DNA of 64,000 nucleotides. It comes from Lentzea albida (GTDB taxonomy: Bacteria > Actinomycetota > Actinomycetes > Mycobacteriales > Pseudonocardiaceae). The stretch covers positions 62,001 to 126,000 of the forward strand of contig NZ_FOFV01000014.1 of assembly GCF_900111005.1 (NCBI RefSeq), written 5' to 3'. A program made the position numbers and the translations under genes. Each line of letters opens with the position of its first letter. Within the stretch, counting starts at the first letter, position 1. Below the pieces are notes generated by a model. That model worked only from the letters and a program-made list of their open reading frames with translations. It searched no databases and was not told where the DNA came from. Shown here one piece after another: positions 26,901 to 35,900 of the stretch.

Positions 26901-27770
26901 ACCGGGCATCTCCGCGACGAACGCCTGCGCCAGCGTGCGCGACAACGCCTCGCCGCCGCTGAAGACCTGCTCCAGCGACGTGACCGTGCCGAACTCCTCG
27001 GTGTCGATCAACGCCTGGAGCAGTGTCGGCACGCACTGCAACGTCGTCACGCCGTGCTCGCGCATCGTCTCGATCAGCATCTCCGGGTCGCGGTAGATGC
27101 CGGGACGGCCCATCACCACCGTGCTGCCGACCGCGGGCGCGAGGATCTCCCACTGCGCCGCGTCGAAGCTCATCGGCGTCTTCTGGACCACGCGCTTGGT
27201 GTCGTCGATGGCGTGGAAGTCGTGCAGCCACTGCATCTGGTTGACGATGCTGCGGTGCTCGATCATCACGCCCTTGGGCCGGCCGGTGCTGCCCGAGGTG
27301 TAGATGATGTACGCCAGGCTGTCGTGCGCGGGGGAGAAGCCGTCGTCGAACGCCTCGTCGCAGTCGGCGAGGGTGACGACCCGCGTCGTGGCGGGCGCGA
27401 GCTCCGTCAGGCGCTGCTTGAGCGCGGGCTGCGTCACGACGACCTTCGTGCGCGAGTCCTCGATCATGTACCGGAGGCGTTCCTCGGGGTACTCCGGGCT
27501 CAGCGGCAGGTAGGCGCCACCGCCGCAGAGGATCCCCCACGCGCCGACGACGAGGTCGAGCGAGGGTTCGACGAAGATGCCGACGCAGTCGTCCTCGCTG
27601 ATCCCGAGCCGGCGGAGGTGTGTCGCCAGCGCGGAACTCTGTTCGAAGAGCTCGCCGTAGGTGATGCTTTCCTCGCCGAAGACGACGGCTGTGCGATCGG
27701 GGTGTTCCTCCACCTGCTTGCGCAGCAGGTCGGGAAGGCAGCCGCCGTCCACTTCAGCTTCCTGCGACAT
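23907..27770 (-). CDS. indC: Indigoidine synthetase (A-Ox-T-TE NRPS)
   Basis: Predicted 1287 residues, close to BpsA/IndC. Single-module NRPS that activates L-glutamine, cyclises and oxidises it and releases the precursor of the blue pigment indigoidine. Adenylation domain ~10-480 with the A3 core AYIIYTSGSTGRPKG (153-167) and the A8 region RGYRVELDEIRL. A flavin oxidase (McbC/SagB-like) domain is inserted at about 520-800, then A10 LPVTANGKID near 883. Carrier domain at ~925-1000 with GGNSLIAV (phosphopantetheine serine). Thioesterase with GYSFGA near 1071. The last ~27 residues (VLSADQMAELIAAVTKAV) resemble the tautomerase helix. Start at ATG 27770 with GGGGGA upstream. No condensation domain, as expected. 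Confidence 0.95.
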   Translation of the reverse strand: MSQEAEVDGGCLPDLLRKQVEEHPDRTAVVFGEESITYGELFEQSSALATHLRRLGISEDDCVGIFVEPSLDLVVGAWGILCGGGAYLPLSPEYPEERLRYMIEDSRTKVVVTQPALKQRLTELAPATTRVVTLADCDEAFDDGFSPAHDSLAYIIYTSGSTGRPKGVMIEHRSIVNQMQWLHDFHAIDDTKRVVQKTPMSFDAAQWEILAPAVGSTVVMGRPGIYRDPEMLIETMREHGVTTLQCVPTLLQALIDTEEFGTVTSLEQVFSGGEALSRTLAQAFVAEMPGVALINVYGPTETTINSSSHVVDPDELAEAPKSISIGLPVAGTTYLVLDENRDVVTPGEIGELYIGGVQVARGYLHQPELTRERFVDGMFRTGDLVTQNLDGTVQFAGRADSQVKLRGYRVELDEIRLAIETHDWVRNAAVIVKEDQRTGFQNLIACVELNPKEAALMDQGNAGSHHQSKASRLQVRAQLSNPGVRDDLGGRHTVDLPGEEASCLQRKVVFSRKSYRFYEGGQVTDDDLRRLLERKPSGAGSKAPEKVDVLELGEILRYFGAHFSDQRLLPKYGYASPGSLYATQLYLELHHVANLPAGLYYYHPLRHQLVLIAPVAESVGTQAKFHFIGRKAAIESVYLNNILEVLEIETGHMVGLFEEVLPGYGLDVRAAAHTPETKELLEVSDEDYYLGTFELCAYTGVHEDDVDLYVQTHPGRVANLPGGQYRYSDGEFERVSDELVLRKHVIAINQAVYERASFGVTAISRSAEDWRRYVDLGRTMHRLSANDVDLGFMSSGYSSKSDNDLPSARRINGILTDIGEEPGPSYFFLGGKVSYAQRRSPGMKEDVVHMKGPAELIRDDLVNFLPDYMIPNKVVVLDALPVTANGKIDVKALEASDKTDADDQDRPFVAPRTITERRISEMWKKLMKRETVSTHDDFFETGGNSLIAVGLVNRINKEFGSSLPLQVLFESPTIEQLSRRVDGLHEGPVSRLVPLQANGDGPPVFCWPGLGGYPMNLRTLASRSERPFYGVQAHGINEGETPYSTIREMAANDIEAIRKVQPEGPYTLWGYSFGARVAFETAYQLEQAGEEVATLHLIAPGSPEVRSERDSDEASFGNRAFVTILFSVFAGSITDPRLARCLEVSKDEYTFSGFISGEFPDLDRELVRRITKIVTETFSFKYTFSELAERTISAPLTIFKARGDDYSFIEGSEGFSADGPVVVELEADHYSLLREPDVDELLTSMRRRAAVRQEADRVPVVLSADQMAELIAAVTKAVTLAITGGQS

Positions 27771-27894
27771 CTCAGAAATCCCCCAAGGTAGCAAACGGCA
27801 CCAGCGGGTACGTGAGCTGACTACCTCGAGAAATCTACGAACGCCGGCTCGAAACCCGCTGGAGCGCCTTGTCTTCCGGCCGGGACGGGACCGC

Positions 27895-27933
27895 GGAGAC
27901 CCCCGCCGGACCAGCGCTCCGGCGGGGGTCTCC
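27895..27933 (-). terminator. Strong hairpin after beta-propeller gene
   Basis: Perfect 16-bp stem GGAGACCCCCGCCGGA / TCCGGCGGGGGTCTCC with a 7-base loop, 3 bases past the stop of the minus-strand gene at 27937. It isolates indC from upstream transcription; about 120 bases remain for the indC promoter. Confidence 0.85.
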
Positions 27934-27936
27934 ACC

Positions 27937-28950
27937 TCAGCTCAGGGGCCGGGAGAACACCTCCAGGCGGGGTCGCGGGTCGGTCGTGCCCTGCAGGACC
28001 GCGTAGAGCCGCTGGGAGTCCGCCGACCAGGCCAGGCCCCGGTCGGCCGGCACGGCACCGCCCAGGTCGTAGGACCTCGTCGCAACGGTGCCCCCGACCG
28101 GGAAGATCGTGATCGCCTTGCTCCTCGTGGTGTAGGCGCCGGTGGCGACGTGCGTGGTGTTCGGGGACGGCGCCACGGCGTTCGGGTACGGCCCCGTGCT
28201 GTAGGAGCCGCGGCCGGACAGGTCCTCGGTCGCGAAGCCCTGCACCTGCGTTCGGGAGCCCGCCGCGGTGTACATGCCCGTGCCGTCCGGGCTCAGCGCG
28301 ACGTCGGTCAGGTTGCCGCCGGGTGCGTCGCCGGAGGCGCCCGGCGTCAGGCCGCCGGCCTCGGCCCGGTAGACGTGCACGCCGGACAGGCTCGTGGTGA
28401 GCTGGCCCGCCACCACGGTCGTTCCGGCCGAGGTGACGAGCGGCGCGCCCTGGAACAGCACGTCGCCCTGTTCGTCGAGGGTGACGGGGGTGGCGGCCGC
28501 CGGGTCGAGCCTGCCGACGCCGCCGTTCCACTCGTCCTCGCAGCCGTAGCCGAACCACACCACGGTGCCGGTGCGCGCCAGGTGTGCCGGGCACGTCCGG
28601 GCGCCCGTGGGATAGCGGGCCGTCTCGGCGAACGTCGTGGTGTCGATGGCGGAGATCGCGTCTCCCGCCGCCTGCGCCACGTAGAGCGTCCTGGCGTCCT
28701 CGCTCAGCACGAGGCCGCTCGCCCCGAACTGGTTGTCGATCTTCTTCTTGACGCGTCCGTGCTCGTCGACCACCACGACGCTGTTCGACGACCTCCCGCC
28801 GCTGACGAACACCCGCTCGCGGGCGTCGTCCACGGCCAGGTCGCCGAATCCGGGCAGCGGCAGCACGTCGCCGCCCGTCGCCCGCGCCGCGGTGACCGCC
28901 GAACCGAGTGCGAGCACGGTCATGCCGATGATCATTGCTCTGCGAATCAC
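27937..28950 (-). CDS. Secreted beta-propeller protein
   Basis: Predicted 337 residues. Signal peptide (VIRRAMIIGMTVLALGSAV) with cleavage near ARA-TGG. The rest consists of repeated blade-like units typical of YVTN/SMP-30-like propellers: LAVDDARERVFVSGG, GLVLSEDARTLYVAQAAGD, VALSPDGTGMYTAAGS, GLAWSADSQRLYAVLQG. No catalytic residues or anchoring motif. Probably a surface ligand-binding or scaffold protein. GTG at 28950 is chosen as it follows GGGGGT and gives a proper signal peptide; the frame stays open upstream to 29130. It is divergent from the RHS gene, sharing a 17-bp palindrome in the gap. Confidence 0.8.
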   Translation of the reverse strand: MIRRAMIIGMTVLALGSAVTAARATGGDVLPLPGFGDLAVDDARERVFVSGGRSSNSVVVVDEHGRVKKKIDNQFGASGLVLSEDARTLYVAQAAGDAISAIDTTTFAETARYPTGARTCPAHLARTGTVVWFGYGCEDEWNGGVGRLDPAAATPVTLDEQGDVLFQGAPLVTSAGTTVVAGQLTTSLSGVHVYRAEAGGLTPGASGDAPGGNLTDVALSPDGTGMYTAAGSRTQVQGFATEDLSGRGSYSTGPYPNAVAPSPNTTHVATGAYTTRSKAITIFPVGGTVATRSYDLGGAVPADRGLAWSADSQRLYAVLQGTTDPRPRLEVFSRPLS

Positions 28951-28976
28951 CTTGACCCCCAAGGTCCGTGCACTAG

Positions 28977-28993
28977 ATGTCCACAGTGGACAT
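28977..28993. promoter_or_regulatory. Palindrome between propeller and RHS genes
   Basis: ATGTCCACAGTGGACAT, perfect 8-bp arms around one base, 27 bases upstream of the propeller start and about 245 bases before the RHS start. Candidate operator for one or both divergent genes. The remaining ~245 bases up to the RHS gene show no other gene. Confidence 0.45.
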
Positions 28994-29238
28994 TTCCCCC
29001 TGGTGCAGTGCCTCGATAGTGGCCCGGCTGCACCGAGTCGCGCAACGCCAGGCGAGCGGATTGCGCCGATCGGCGGATGGCGAGCGGTGGCGGTGTCACT
29101 ACCGTCGGTGGTGCTTGCCGGGGGATTCACCGTTGTGTCCGGGTTGGGGAACCCGGCGCCTGTAGCCGAAACGCCTGTCGCACAAGCACGTGCCGGCGTC
29201 TGTCCGGCTGCCCCCTGGCGCGTAGGGGGAGGGTGGCT

Positions 29239-32200
29239 GTGGGGACAGTCCGAAAAGCCGGAACGATCGCACTGCTCGTCGCGCTGGTCGCGGCCGGCTC
29301 ACCGGTGCAGGCGGCACCGGTTCCAACTCGCTTGGAACAGCGGCAGAACGCGGAGCTCCGCTCGCAGATCCGTTGTGTCACAACAGATGCGGTGTCATCC
29401 GCGAGATCCGCGACGACGGCGCCGGTGCCACGTGCGCCACAGGCGGTGGCGGAGACATCACCCGCCTACTCGGCTCTGCTCACGCCACAGCGGATGATTC
29501 CCGGCGAGGAGTACTCGGTCGAGGTCGAAGTCACCAACACGACCGCGGCGGCGTTGTCCAAGGCCGACATCGTCCTTTCGTACCAATGGAAACTCCCCGA
29601 CGGCACGGACTACACGACACCGTCGAACCGCGCCGACACGGCGCTGCCGGAGGACCTCGCGCCCGGCCGGTCGGTGACACTGCAGGCGAGGGTCAAGGCG
29701 CCCACGGGCACCGGCCTCGGCCCGCAACGCGAGTCGTTCGTGCTGGACTGGGACCTGCGCGACAAGCGCACGGGCAAGTGGCTCTCGGAGACCGCCGGGG
29801 TGCCGGTGCTGAGCCAGCCGGTCACCGCCGAGCACCCGACGTCGGACCAGCTCGGGCTGGAGAAGTTCTACCAGTACAACGGGATCGACGCCGGCACCGG
29901 CTGGTCCGCGACGGTCAACCAGTACTCGGGCAACGCCGTCGTCGGCCTCAACGCCTACACCAACCCGAACCTGGGCCTGAGCACGTTCGTCCGGCTCAAC
30001 TACAACAGCCTGGACGCTTCGAACTCCTACCTCGGCACCGGCTGGTCGCTCACCACGTCGAGCCTGCACCGGCTCGGCTCACCGTTGCAGTTCCACCGCC
30101 CGTTGCTGAGCGATCCCGACCATCCGGCGAAGGTCACGCTGATCGACGGTGACGGCACGAGCCACTGGTTCGAGCTGAACAAGAACGGCAGCCACGACAA
30201 GACGAAGTGGACCTACGACAGCCCCGCCGGAGTGCACCTGCGGCTCGCCCGCGCCGGAGGCCAGGACAAGGCGCGGACCTGGGTGATGACGCACCCGGAC
30301 CGCACGAAGAACTTCTTCGACGCCGACGGCTACCAGACCGCCATCGCCGACAAGAACGGCAACGAGCTCAAGTTCACCTACGTCCGCACGACGCACGGCA
30401 ACCGCAACACCGGCGTGCTCACCGAGATCACCGACGCGTCCGGCCGCCGCGTGCTCACGCTCGACTACTACCAGCGCGGCGACGACTTCTTCTCGTTCGT
30501 GGACGACGTGAAGGTGTTCGGCAGGGACCTGGCGAACACGTCGATCACGAGCCAGCTCCGGTCGATCACCGACGTGAGCGGTCGCCGGACCACCTTCGCC
30601 TACAGCGATCGCGGTCAGCTGCAGGAGGTCGTGGACGGCGCGGACACGCCGGGGCAGAAGGTCGTCTCCTTCTTCTACGCCGATCCCCGCGACCACGACT
30701 CGAAGCTGGTGCGCGTCAACGACGCGCTGGGCCGCGGCACCCAGCTGAAGTACTACGAGGACCTCGGCGACCCCGTGCGCAGGCACCGCCTGCAGCACCT
30801 CGTCGACCGGCGCGGTCACACGACCGGGTTCGAGTACCACGACGTCGACGGGCGCAACGGCGAGGCCATGTCGTCCACCGTCACCGACGCGAACCGCAAC
30901 GGCACGAAGTTCCTCCTCGACGGGTTCGGCAGGCCCACGAAGCAGACGAACGCCAAGGGCGAGACGACCGATCTCGCCTGGGACGACGACAACAACGTCC
31001 GTCTGATGCGCGAGCACAACGGCGCCACGTCGACGTGGAGGTACGACCCGAAGACCGGGTACCCGCTGGAGATCAGGGACGCCGAGGCGAACGTCCACGA
31101 CACCGCGCCGACGAGGCTCGGCTACCGCACCGGGCCGGACGGGTACACCGCCGAACTCTCCGAGAAGACCACCCCGGAGGGTCGCAAGTGGACGTTCGGG
31201 CACGACGAGCGCGGCAACCTGACCTCGCTCACCGACCCGCTGGGCAACGTCAGCAGGAACGAGTACGACGACGCCGGCCGGCTGGTCGTCGCGACCGATG
31301 CCAACGGCCACGCGACCCGGTTCGAGGACTTCGACCCGACCGGCTACCCGCGCCGCTCGGTCGACGCGCTGGGCTGCGTCACGACCACGGCCTACGACGT
31401 GCTCGGCAACGTCGTGTCGATCACCGACGCCAAGCGGAAGACCAGCACCTACACCTACGACGTCTTCAGCCGTCCCGGCACGACCAGGGTCCCGCAGGAC
31501 GCGGCCGCCGGGAAGTTCCTCGTCACCCCAGGACCGCGCTACGACCAGAACGACAACGTCCTGGTGAAGACCGCTGCCAACGGTGCCGTGTCGACCGCGA
31601 CCTACGGCGCGATGGACGAGATCACGTCCGTGACGTCGCCGAAGGACAGCGCGACCGGCAAGGTCAGGACGGCGACCTACGAGTACGACGCCGTCGGCAA
31701 CCTCGTGAAGGACACGGCGCCCGAGGGCACGCTGACGAGGAACGACGACAAGGACTTCGCCACCACCTACACCTACGACCAGCTCAACCGGCTGGTCGCG
31801 ACGACGCTCGCGACCGGGGACAGGTCGACCACCACGTTCGACGTCGTGGGCAACGTGGTCGCCGAGACGAGCCCGCTCGGCAGGACCTCGAAGTCGGAGT
31901 TCGACCTCAACCACCGCGTGACCAGGGTGATCGATGCGGCCGGCCACAGCACGCGGTCCGAGTACGACCGCGACGGCAACGTGGTCGCGGCGATCGACCA
32001 GGACGGCAACAGGACCGTGCGCGTGCTGGACGGACGCGCGATGGTGCGGGAGATCAGGTCGCCGCACGCCGAGAACGTCGAGCGGGTCAAGCGGTTCGAG
32101 TACGACGCCGTCGGCAACAGGACGAAGACGGTCACGCCCAAGGGAGTCGAGACCGCGGACGACCCCGAGGACTTCACCGAGCAGGTGGTCTACGACGAGC

Positions 32201-35175
32201 TGAACCGCGTCAAGGAGAAGCTGGCACTCTTCGACAAGGACGACGCGCGGGTCAAGACGCCGGACCGCACGCTCTACGGCTACGACGAGGTCGGCAACGT
32301 CGTCGAGACCAGCGCACCGCCGTCGGGCGGCCAGAGCGTCCGCAACGTCACCACGAACACCTACTTCGACAACGGCTGGCTGAAGTCGTCCACCGACCCG
32401 TGGAACATCACCGCCACCTACGAGTACAACGCGATCGGCAACCAGACCAAACGCGTGCTGACCGCGGCGGGCGGGTCGGCCACGCGGTCGATGGAGTGGG
32501 AGTACACCCCGGACGGAAAGCAGTTGTCGCGCAAGGACGACGGCGTTCCGGTGGGCAGGGACGTGCTCGTCGTCGACAACTCCGACCAGGCGGTCGAGGT
32601 GCAGGGCGAGTGGGGTACGGCGGGCACGGCCGGGGGTGACCACGAGGGGTTCGACTACCGCACGCACGACGCGGGCGACGGCGGCGACTCCTTCCGCTGG
32701 CTCGTCGACGTGCCGCGCACCGGCAGGTACGAGGTGTTCGTCCGCTACGCGGGCGCGGCCACCGCGAAGAACGCCTCCTACGCGGTCGAGCACGACGGCG
32801 GCACGGAGACCAAGCAGGTCGACCAGACCCAGCAGGCGGGGCAGTGGGTGTCGCTCGGCAGCTTCGGCTTCACCGAGGACGCGGTCAAGAAGATCACGCT
32901 GTCCGACCGGGCGAACGGCACCGTCGTCGCCGACGCCGTGAAGGTCGTCCGCGACGGCAGCGGTGAGGCCGACAACGAGCAGAAGACGTTCGGCTTCTCC
33001 TACGACGCCAACGGCAACCTCGTCGAGATGACCGACAGCAGCTCCACCGCGAAGGTCAGCAGGTACGTGGTCGGCTACACGCAGCTCGACCAGATCAAGC
33101 AGGTCGAGGAGATCGGGGCCGGCAACAAGGTCACCAGCTACACCTACGACGCCGACGGGAACCCCAAGACCCGTGAACATCCCTCGCAGTCGTCGGCGTT
33201 CGAGTACGACGCCCGCAACCTGATCACCAAGGTCACCAACACGGCCCGCACGCCGGGTGCCGAGGCGCAGGTGGCCACCTTCACCTACACCGCGCGTCGC
33301 CAGGTCCTGAAGGAGACCAAGGCCAACGGGAACTCCGTCGACTACCAGTACTTCCTCGACGGGCAGCAACGGCACTACGCCGAGAAGAAGCCCGACGGCA
33401 CGCTCGTCAACGAGCACACGATCTCCTACGACGCGAACGGCCAGCGAGTCAAGGACATCGCGAAGACGATGAACGCCGACAACAACTCGGCGTACCTCGA
33501 CCGCACGCTCACCTACGAGTACGACCCGGTGAACCGCCTGCGCAAGCAGGTCAAGTCCGATGCCTCCGGCACCGAGCTCAAGACCGAGTCGTACGTCCAC
33601 GACGCCAACGGCAACGTCGTCGAGCAGACGCTCGAGGGCAAGACGACGAAATACACCATCGACCGCAACAGGGTCACCTCCGCGTCCGTCGACGGTCAGA
33701 CGGCGAGGCACTCGTACGACCCGTTCGGCCGGCTGGACAAGGTGACCGCCCTCGGCAAGACGATCGAGAAGTACCGCTACGACGGCTTCGACCGGGTCGC
33801 CGAGCACCAGAAGCTCAAGGACGGCAGCACCGACCTCGTCACCATCAGGTTCGCCTACGACCCGATCGACCGGACGACCACGCGGGTCGACGGGGACAAG
33901 ACGACCGAGTACGCCTACCTCGGCCTGTCGTCGGAGGTGCTGACCGAGCAGCTCGGCGGCAAGCTGACGAAGTCGTACCAGCACAGCCCGAACGGCAGGC
34001 GGCTGTCGCAGACGACCCACAAGGACGACGGCACCACCGAGCAGGCGCAGTACGGTTTCAACCCGCACACCGACGTCGAGCTCCTCACCGACGCCGGCGG
34101 CAACACCAAGTCCACCTACGGGTACACGGCCTACGGCAAGGACGACGAGGACTCGTTCACCGGCATCGACAAGCCGGACCCGCAGCAGCCGGGCAAGGAG
34201 CCGTACAACTTCTACCGCTTCAACGGCAAGCGCTGGGACAGCACCACCGGCGGCTACGACATGGGGTTCCGCGACTACGACCCCGGCCTGAACAGGTTCC
34301 TCACGCGTGACAGCTACAACGGCGCGCTGGCGGACCTGAAGCTGGGCACGAGCGCGTGGACCGGCAACCGGTACGCGTTCACCGGCGGCAACCCGATCAG
34401 CCGCGTGGAGGTCGACGGGCACTGCTGGGCGTGGAGCTTCCTCTGCGACGCGGGCGAGGCCGTCGGGGACGCGGCGGACGCGGTGGGCGACGCGGCCGAC
34501 GCCACGTTCGACTACCTCGGCGACCACATCGACGACATCGGCGGCATGATCGGCGGTGCCGGCCTGATGGTCGGCGGCGGTGCCCTGGTGGTCGTCAGCA
34601 CGCCGCTGCTCGCCACCCCGGTCGTCTGCGCCACCGGCGTGCTGTGCCCGGTCGGAGTGGGCGGTGCCGCGCTCGGAGCGGCCGGCATCCTCACGGGCGG
34701 CACCATCGCCGTCGGCGGAGCCGCGTTGTTCGCCCAGAGCCTCGGCGGGATGTTCGAGAGCTCCAGCAGTTCCAGCTCGTCGAGCAGTTCGAGCTCGCCG
34801 GGCAAGGAGATGGCGCCGGAGTCCCCGAACATCGAGAAGGGCAACTGGCGGGGCAGGTACCAGGCGGAGCTGTGGAGGCAGGGCAAGCCGCGGTTGCCGG
34901 ACGACTGGGACGCACACCACGCGATCCCGCAGGAGTACCGCAACCACCCGGAGTTCAAGGACTTCGACTTCGACGCGCCCTCGAACATCCGCGGTGTGCC
35001 CGGCAGCCGGGCGAACGTCCCGAACCACGGCCGGCCGGACAACCACCACCAGGACATCACGAACCGGTGGGCGGAGTTCGGCAGGCAGAACCCGAACGCG
35101 AGCCGGTCGCAGATCGAGCAGTTCGCCCGGCGCATCGACGAGGAGTTCTCCGGTTCGTTCTGGTATTGGCCGTGA
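29239..35175 (+). CDS. Secreted RHS-repeat protein with C-terminal nuclease toxin
   Basis: Predicted 1978 residues. Signal peptide at the N-terminus (TIALLVALVAAGSPVQA), then a beta-rich domain (~75-190). Dozens of YD/RHS repeats follow from about 320 to 1730 (units such as YDAVGNLVKD, YDDAGRLVVA), interrupted at about 1107-1240 by a golvesin-like beta domain (RTGRYEVFVRYAG). The RHS core ends at MGFRDYDPGLNRFLTRDSYN near 1675-1695. A glycine-rich hydrophobic stretch (~1767-1837), a run of serines (~1840-1853) and a variable C-terminal domain follow. That last domain has DAHHAIPQEYR and NHGRPDNHHQD, matching HNH/EndoVII-type nuclease toxins. GTG 29239 follows GGGGGAGGG; GTG 29233 is an alternative. 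Confidence 0.9.
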   Translation: MGTVRKAGTIALLVALVAAGSPVQAAPVPTRLEQRQNAELRSQIRCVTTDAVSSARSATTAPVPRAPQAVAETSPAYSALLTPQRMIPGEEYSVEVEVTNTTAAALSKADIVLSYQWKLPDGTDYTTPSNRADTALPEDLAPGRSVTLQARVKAPTGTGLGPQRESFVLDWDLRDKRTGKWLSETAGVPVLSQPVTAEHPTSDQLGLEKFYQYNGIDAGTGWSATVNQYSGNAVVGLNAYTNPNLGLSTFVRLNYNSLDASNSYLGTGWSLTTSSLHRLGSPLQFHRPLLSDPDHPAKVTLIDGDGTSHWFELNKNGSHDKTKWTYDSPAGVHLRLARAGGQDKARTWVMTHPDRTKNFFDADGYQTAIADKNGNELKFTYVRTTHGNRNTGVLTEITDASGRRVLTLDYYQRGDDFFSFVDDVKVFGRDLANTSITSQLRSITDVSGRRTTFAYSDRGQLQEVVDGADTPGQKVVSFFYADPRDHDSKLVRVNDALGRGTQLKYYEDLGDPVRRHRLQHLVDRRGHTTGFEYHDVDGRNGEAMSSTVTDANRNGTKFLLDGFGRPTKQTNAKGETTDLAWDDDNNVRLMREHNGATSTWRYDPKTGYPLEIRDAEANVHDTAPTRLGYRTGPDGYTAELSEKTTPEGRKWTFGHDERGNLTSLTDPLGNVSRNEYDDAGRLVVATDANGHATRFEDFDPTGYPRRSVDALGCVTTTAYDVLGNVVSITDAKRKTSTYTYDVFSRPGTTRVPQDAAAGKFLVTPGPRYDQNDNVLVKTAANGAVSTATYGAMDEITSVTSPKDSATGKVRTATYEYDAVGNLVKDTAPEGTLTRNDDKDFATTYTYDQLNRLVATTLATGDRSTTTFDVVGNVVAETSPLGRTSKSEFDLNHRVTRVIDAAGHSTRSEYDRDGNVVAAIDQDGNRTVRVLDGRAMVREIRSPHAENVERVKRFEYDAVGNRTKTVTPKGVETADDPEDFTEQVVYDELNRVKEKLALFDKDDARVKTPDRTLYGYDEVGNVVETSAPPSGGQSVRNVTTNTYFDNGWLKSSTDPWNITATYEYNAIGNQTKRVLTAAGGSATRSMEWEYTPDGKQLSRKDDGVPVGRDVLVVDNSDQAVEVQGEWGTAGTAGGDHEGFDYRTHDAGDGGDSFRWLVDVPRTGRYEVFVRYAGAATAKNASYAVEHDGGTETKQVDQTQQAGQWVSLGSFGFTEDAVKKITLSDRANGTVVADAVKVVRDGSGEADNEQKTFGFSYDANGNLVEMTDSSSTAKVSRYVVGYTQLDQIKQVEEIGAGNKVTSYTYDADGNPKTREHPSQSSAFEYDARNLITKVTNTARTPGAEAQVATFTYTARRQVLKETKANGNSVDYQYFLDGQQRHYAEKKPDGTLVNEHTISYDANGQRVKDIAKTMNADNNSAYLDRTLTYEYDPVNRLRKQVKSDASGTELKTESYVHDANGNVVEQTLEGKTTKYTIDRNRVTSASVDGQTARHSYDPFGRLDKVTALGKTIEKYRYDGFDRVAEHQKLKDGSTDLVTIRFAYDPIDRTTTRVDGDKTTEYAYLGLSSEVLTEQLGGKLTKSYQHSPNGRRLSQTTHKDDGTTEQAQYGFNPHTDVELLTDAGGNTKSTYGYTAYGKDDEDSFTGIDKPDPQQPGKEPYNFYRFNGKRWDSTTGGYDMGFRDYDPGLNRFLTRDSYNGALADLKLGTSAWTGNRYAFTGGNPISRVEVDGHCWAWSFLCDAGEAVGDAADAVGDAADATFDYLGDHIDDIGGMIGGAGLMVGGGALVVVSTPLLATPVVCATGVLCPVGVGGAALGAAGILTGGTIAVGGAALFAQSLGGMFESSSSSSSSSSSSSPGKEMAPESPNIEKGNWRGRYQAELWRQGKPRLPDDWDAHHAIPQEYRNHPEFKDFDFDAPSNIRGVPGSRANVPNHGRPDNHHQDITNRWAEFGRQNPNASRSQIEQFARRIDEEFSGSFWYWP

Positions 35176-35181
35176 CCGTCC

Positions 35182-35211
35182 GCGGGGAGGCCCGGACCCG
35201 GGCCTCCCCGC
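35182..35211 (+). terminator. Terminator between toxin and immunity genes
   Basis: Perfect 12-bp stem GCGGGGAGGCCC / GGGCCTCCCCGC with a 6-base loop followed by CTTT, 6 bases after the RHS stop codon. Confidence 0.8.
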
Positions 35212-35223
35212 CTTTCCCGCGAG

Positions 35224-35229
35224 TAAGGT
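35224..35229 (+). promoter_or_regulatory. Candidate -10 box of immunity gene
   Basis: TAAGGT, 7 bases before the GTG at 35237 and just beyond the toxin terminator. The immunity gene can therefore be transcribed independently and leaderlessly. Confidence 0.45.
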
Positions 35230-35236
35230 GCGATTC

Positions 35237-35749
35237 GTGAACGGCTTCGACTACGAGCAGTGGCTGACGTCGGTGGACGGCCTCGCGGCGCGCTTCGTCG
35301 CCGGGTTCACCGCCCGGTTCGGGTACCCGCCCGGTGAGAACGGGGTCAGGCGCGCGGCCGGGCCTGTGCCGGACGGGGTGGCGGACCTGCCCGCACCGCT
35401 GGCCGAGTTCTACCGCCACGTCGCCGAAGTGTCCTTTCCGGACCTGCGGCAGGGGCTCTTCGTCGCCCCGGCGAAGGCCGTGGTGGACGGGCGGGACGGC
35501 AGGTGGCCCGTCCGGATCGAGGGATCCGAGCGCATCGACGTGGTGAGCTTCGGATCCGACGGCGGCGGAACGCACTTCGCGCTCGGGCTGCCGGGTGGCG
35601 CGCCCGTGTACGCGCTCCCACCGAGTGCCGTCGACCGTGAGGGCGTGTACGACGACCACGACTCGCGGGCGCGGGTGATCGCGGCGACGCTGCCCGAGTT
35701 CCTCACCGAACTGCACGATCTGCTCTCGTCCGCAACTTCTGCGGAGTGA
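35237..35749 (+). CDS. SUKH-type (SMI1/KNR4) immunity protein
   Basis: Predicted 170 residues, cytosolic. The pattern LPAPLAEFYRHVAEVSFPD near residue 57, then VVSFGSDGGGTHFALGL, PVYALPPSAVD and a C-terminal helix LPEFLTELHDLL, is the SUKH superfamily fold (W/LP..L..FY..., F.SDGGG..FA). SUKH proteins neutralise nuclease toxins of polymorphic toxin systems. It follows the RHS nuclease gene immediately, so it is almost certainly the cognate immunity protein. A terminator and its own -10 box separate it from the toxin, allowing antidote without toxin. Confidence 0.85.
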   Translation: MNGFDYEQWLTSVDGLAARFVAGFTARFGYPPGENGVRRAAGPVPDGVADLPAPLAEFYRHVAEVSFPDLRQGLFVAPAKAVVDGRDGRWPVRIEGSERIDVVSFGSDGGGTHFALGLPGGAPVYALPPSAVDREGVYDDHDSRARVIAATLPEFLTELHDLLSSATSAE

Positions 35750-35900
35750 TCCCTGGTAACGCGGTCTTCTCCGCGATCGGTCCACAGGCGAGCGAATGCC
35801 GGACCGTCCACAACGGTGTTGGGTTGACGCCGACTTCGGCGGGCGGGGCCACCAGGTGGATGTGTTCGAGCACGTGGCCGATCGGTCCGCGTGACGGGCG

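Noticed and set aside
29900-34300. Short repeated DNA patterns that could suggest a repeat array.
   Set aside because: They are codons of degenerate YD/RHS protein repeats; spacing and sequence vary, so this is no CRISPR or tandem DNA repeat.
30079-35049. Very long open frame antisense to the RHS gene, with similar long antisense frames opposite indC (24483-27791) and katG (47889-51188).
   Set aside because: They arise from GC-rich codon bias; their translations are repetitive Arg/Val/Gly-rich text without motifs, while the opposite strands encode recognisable proteins.
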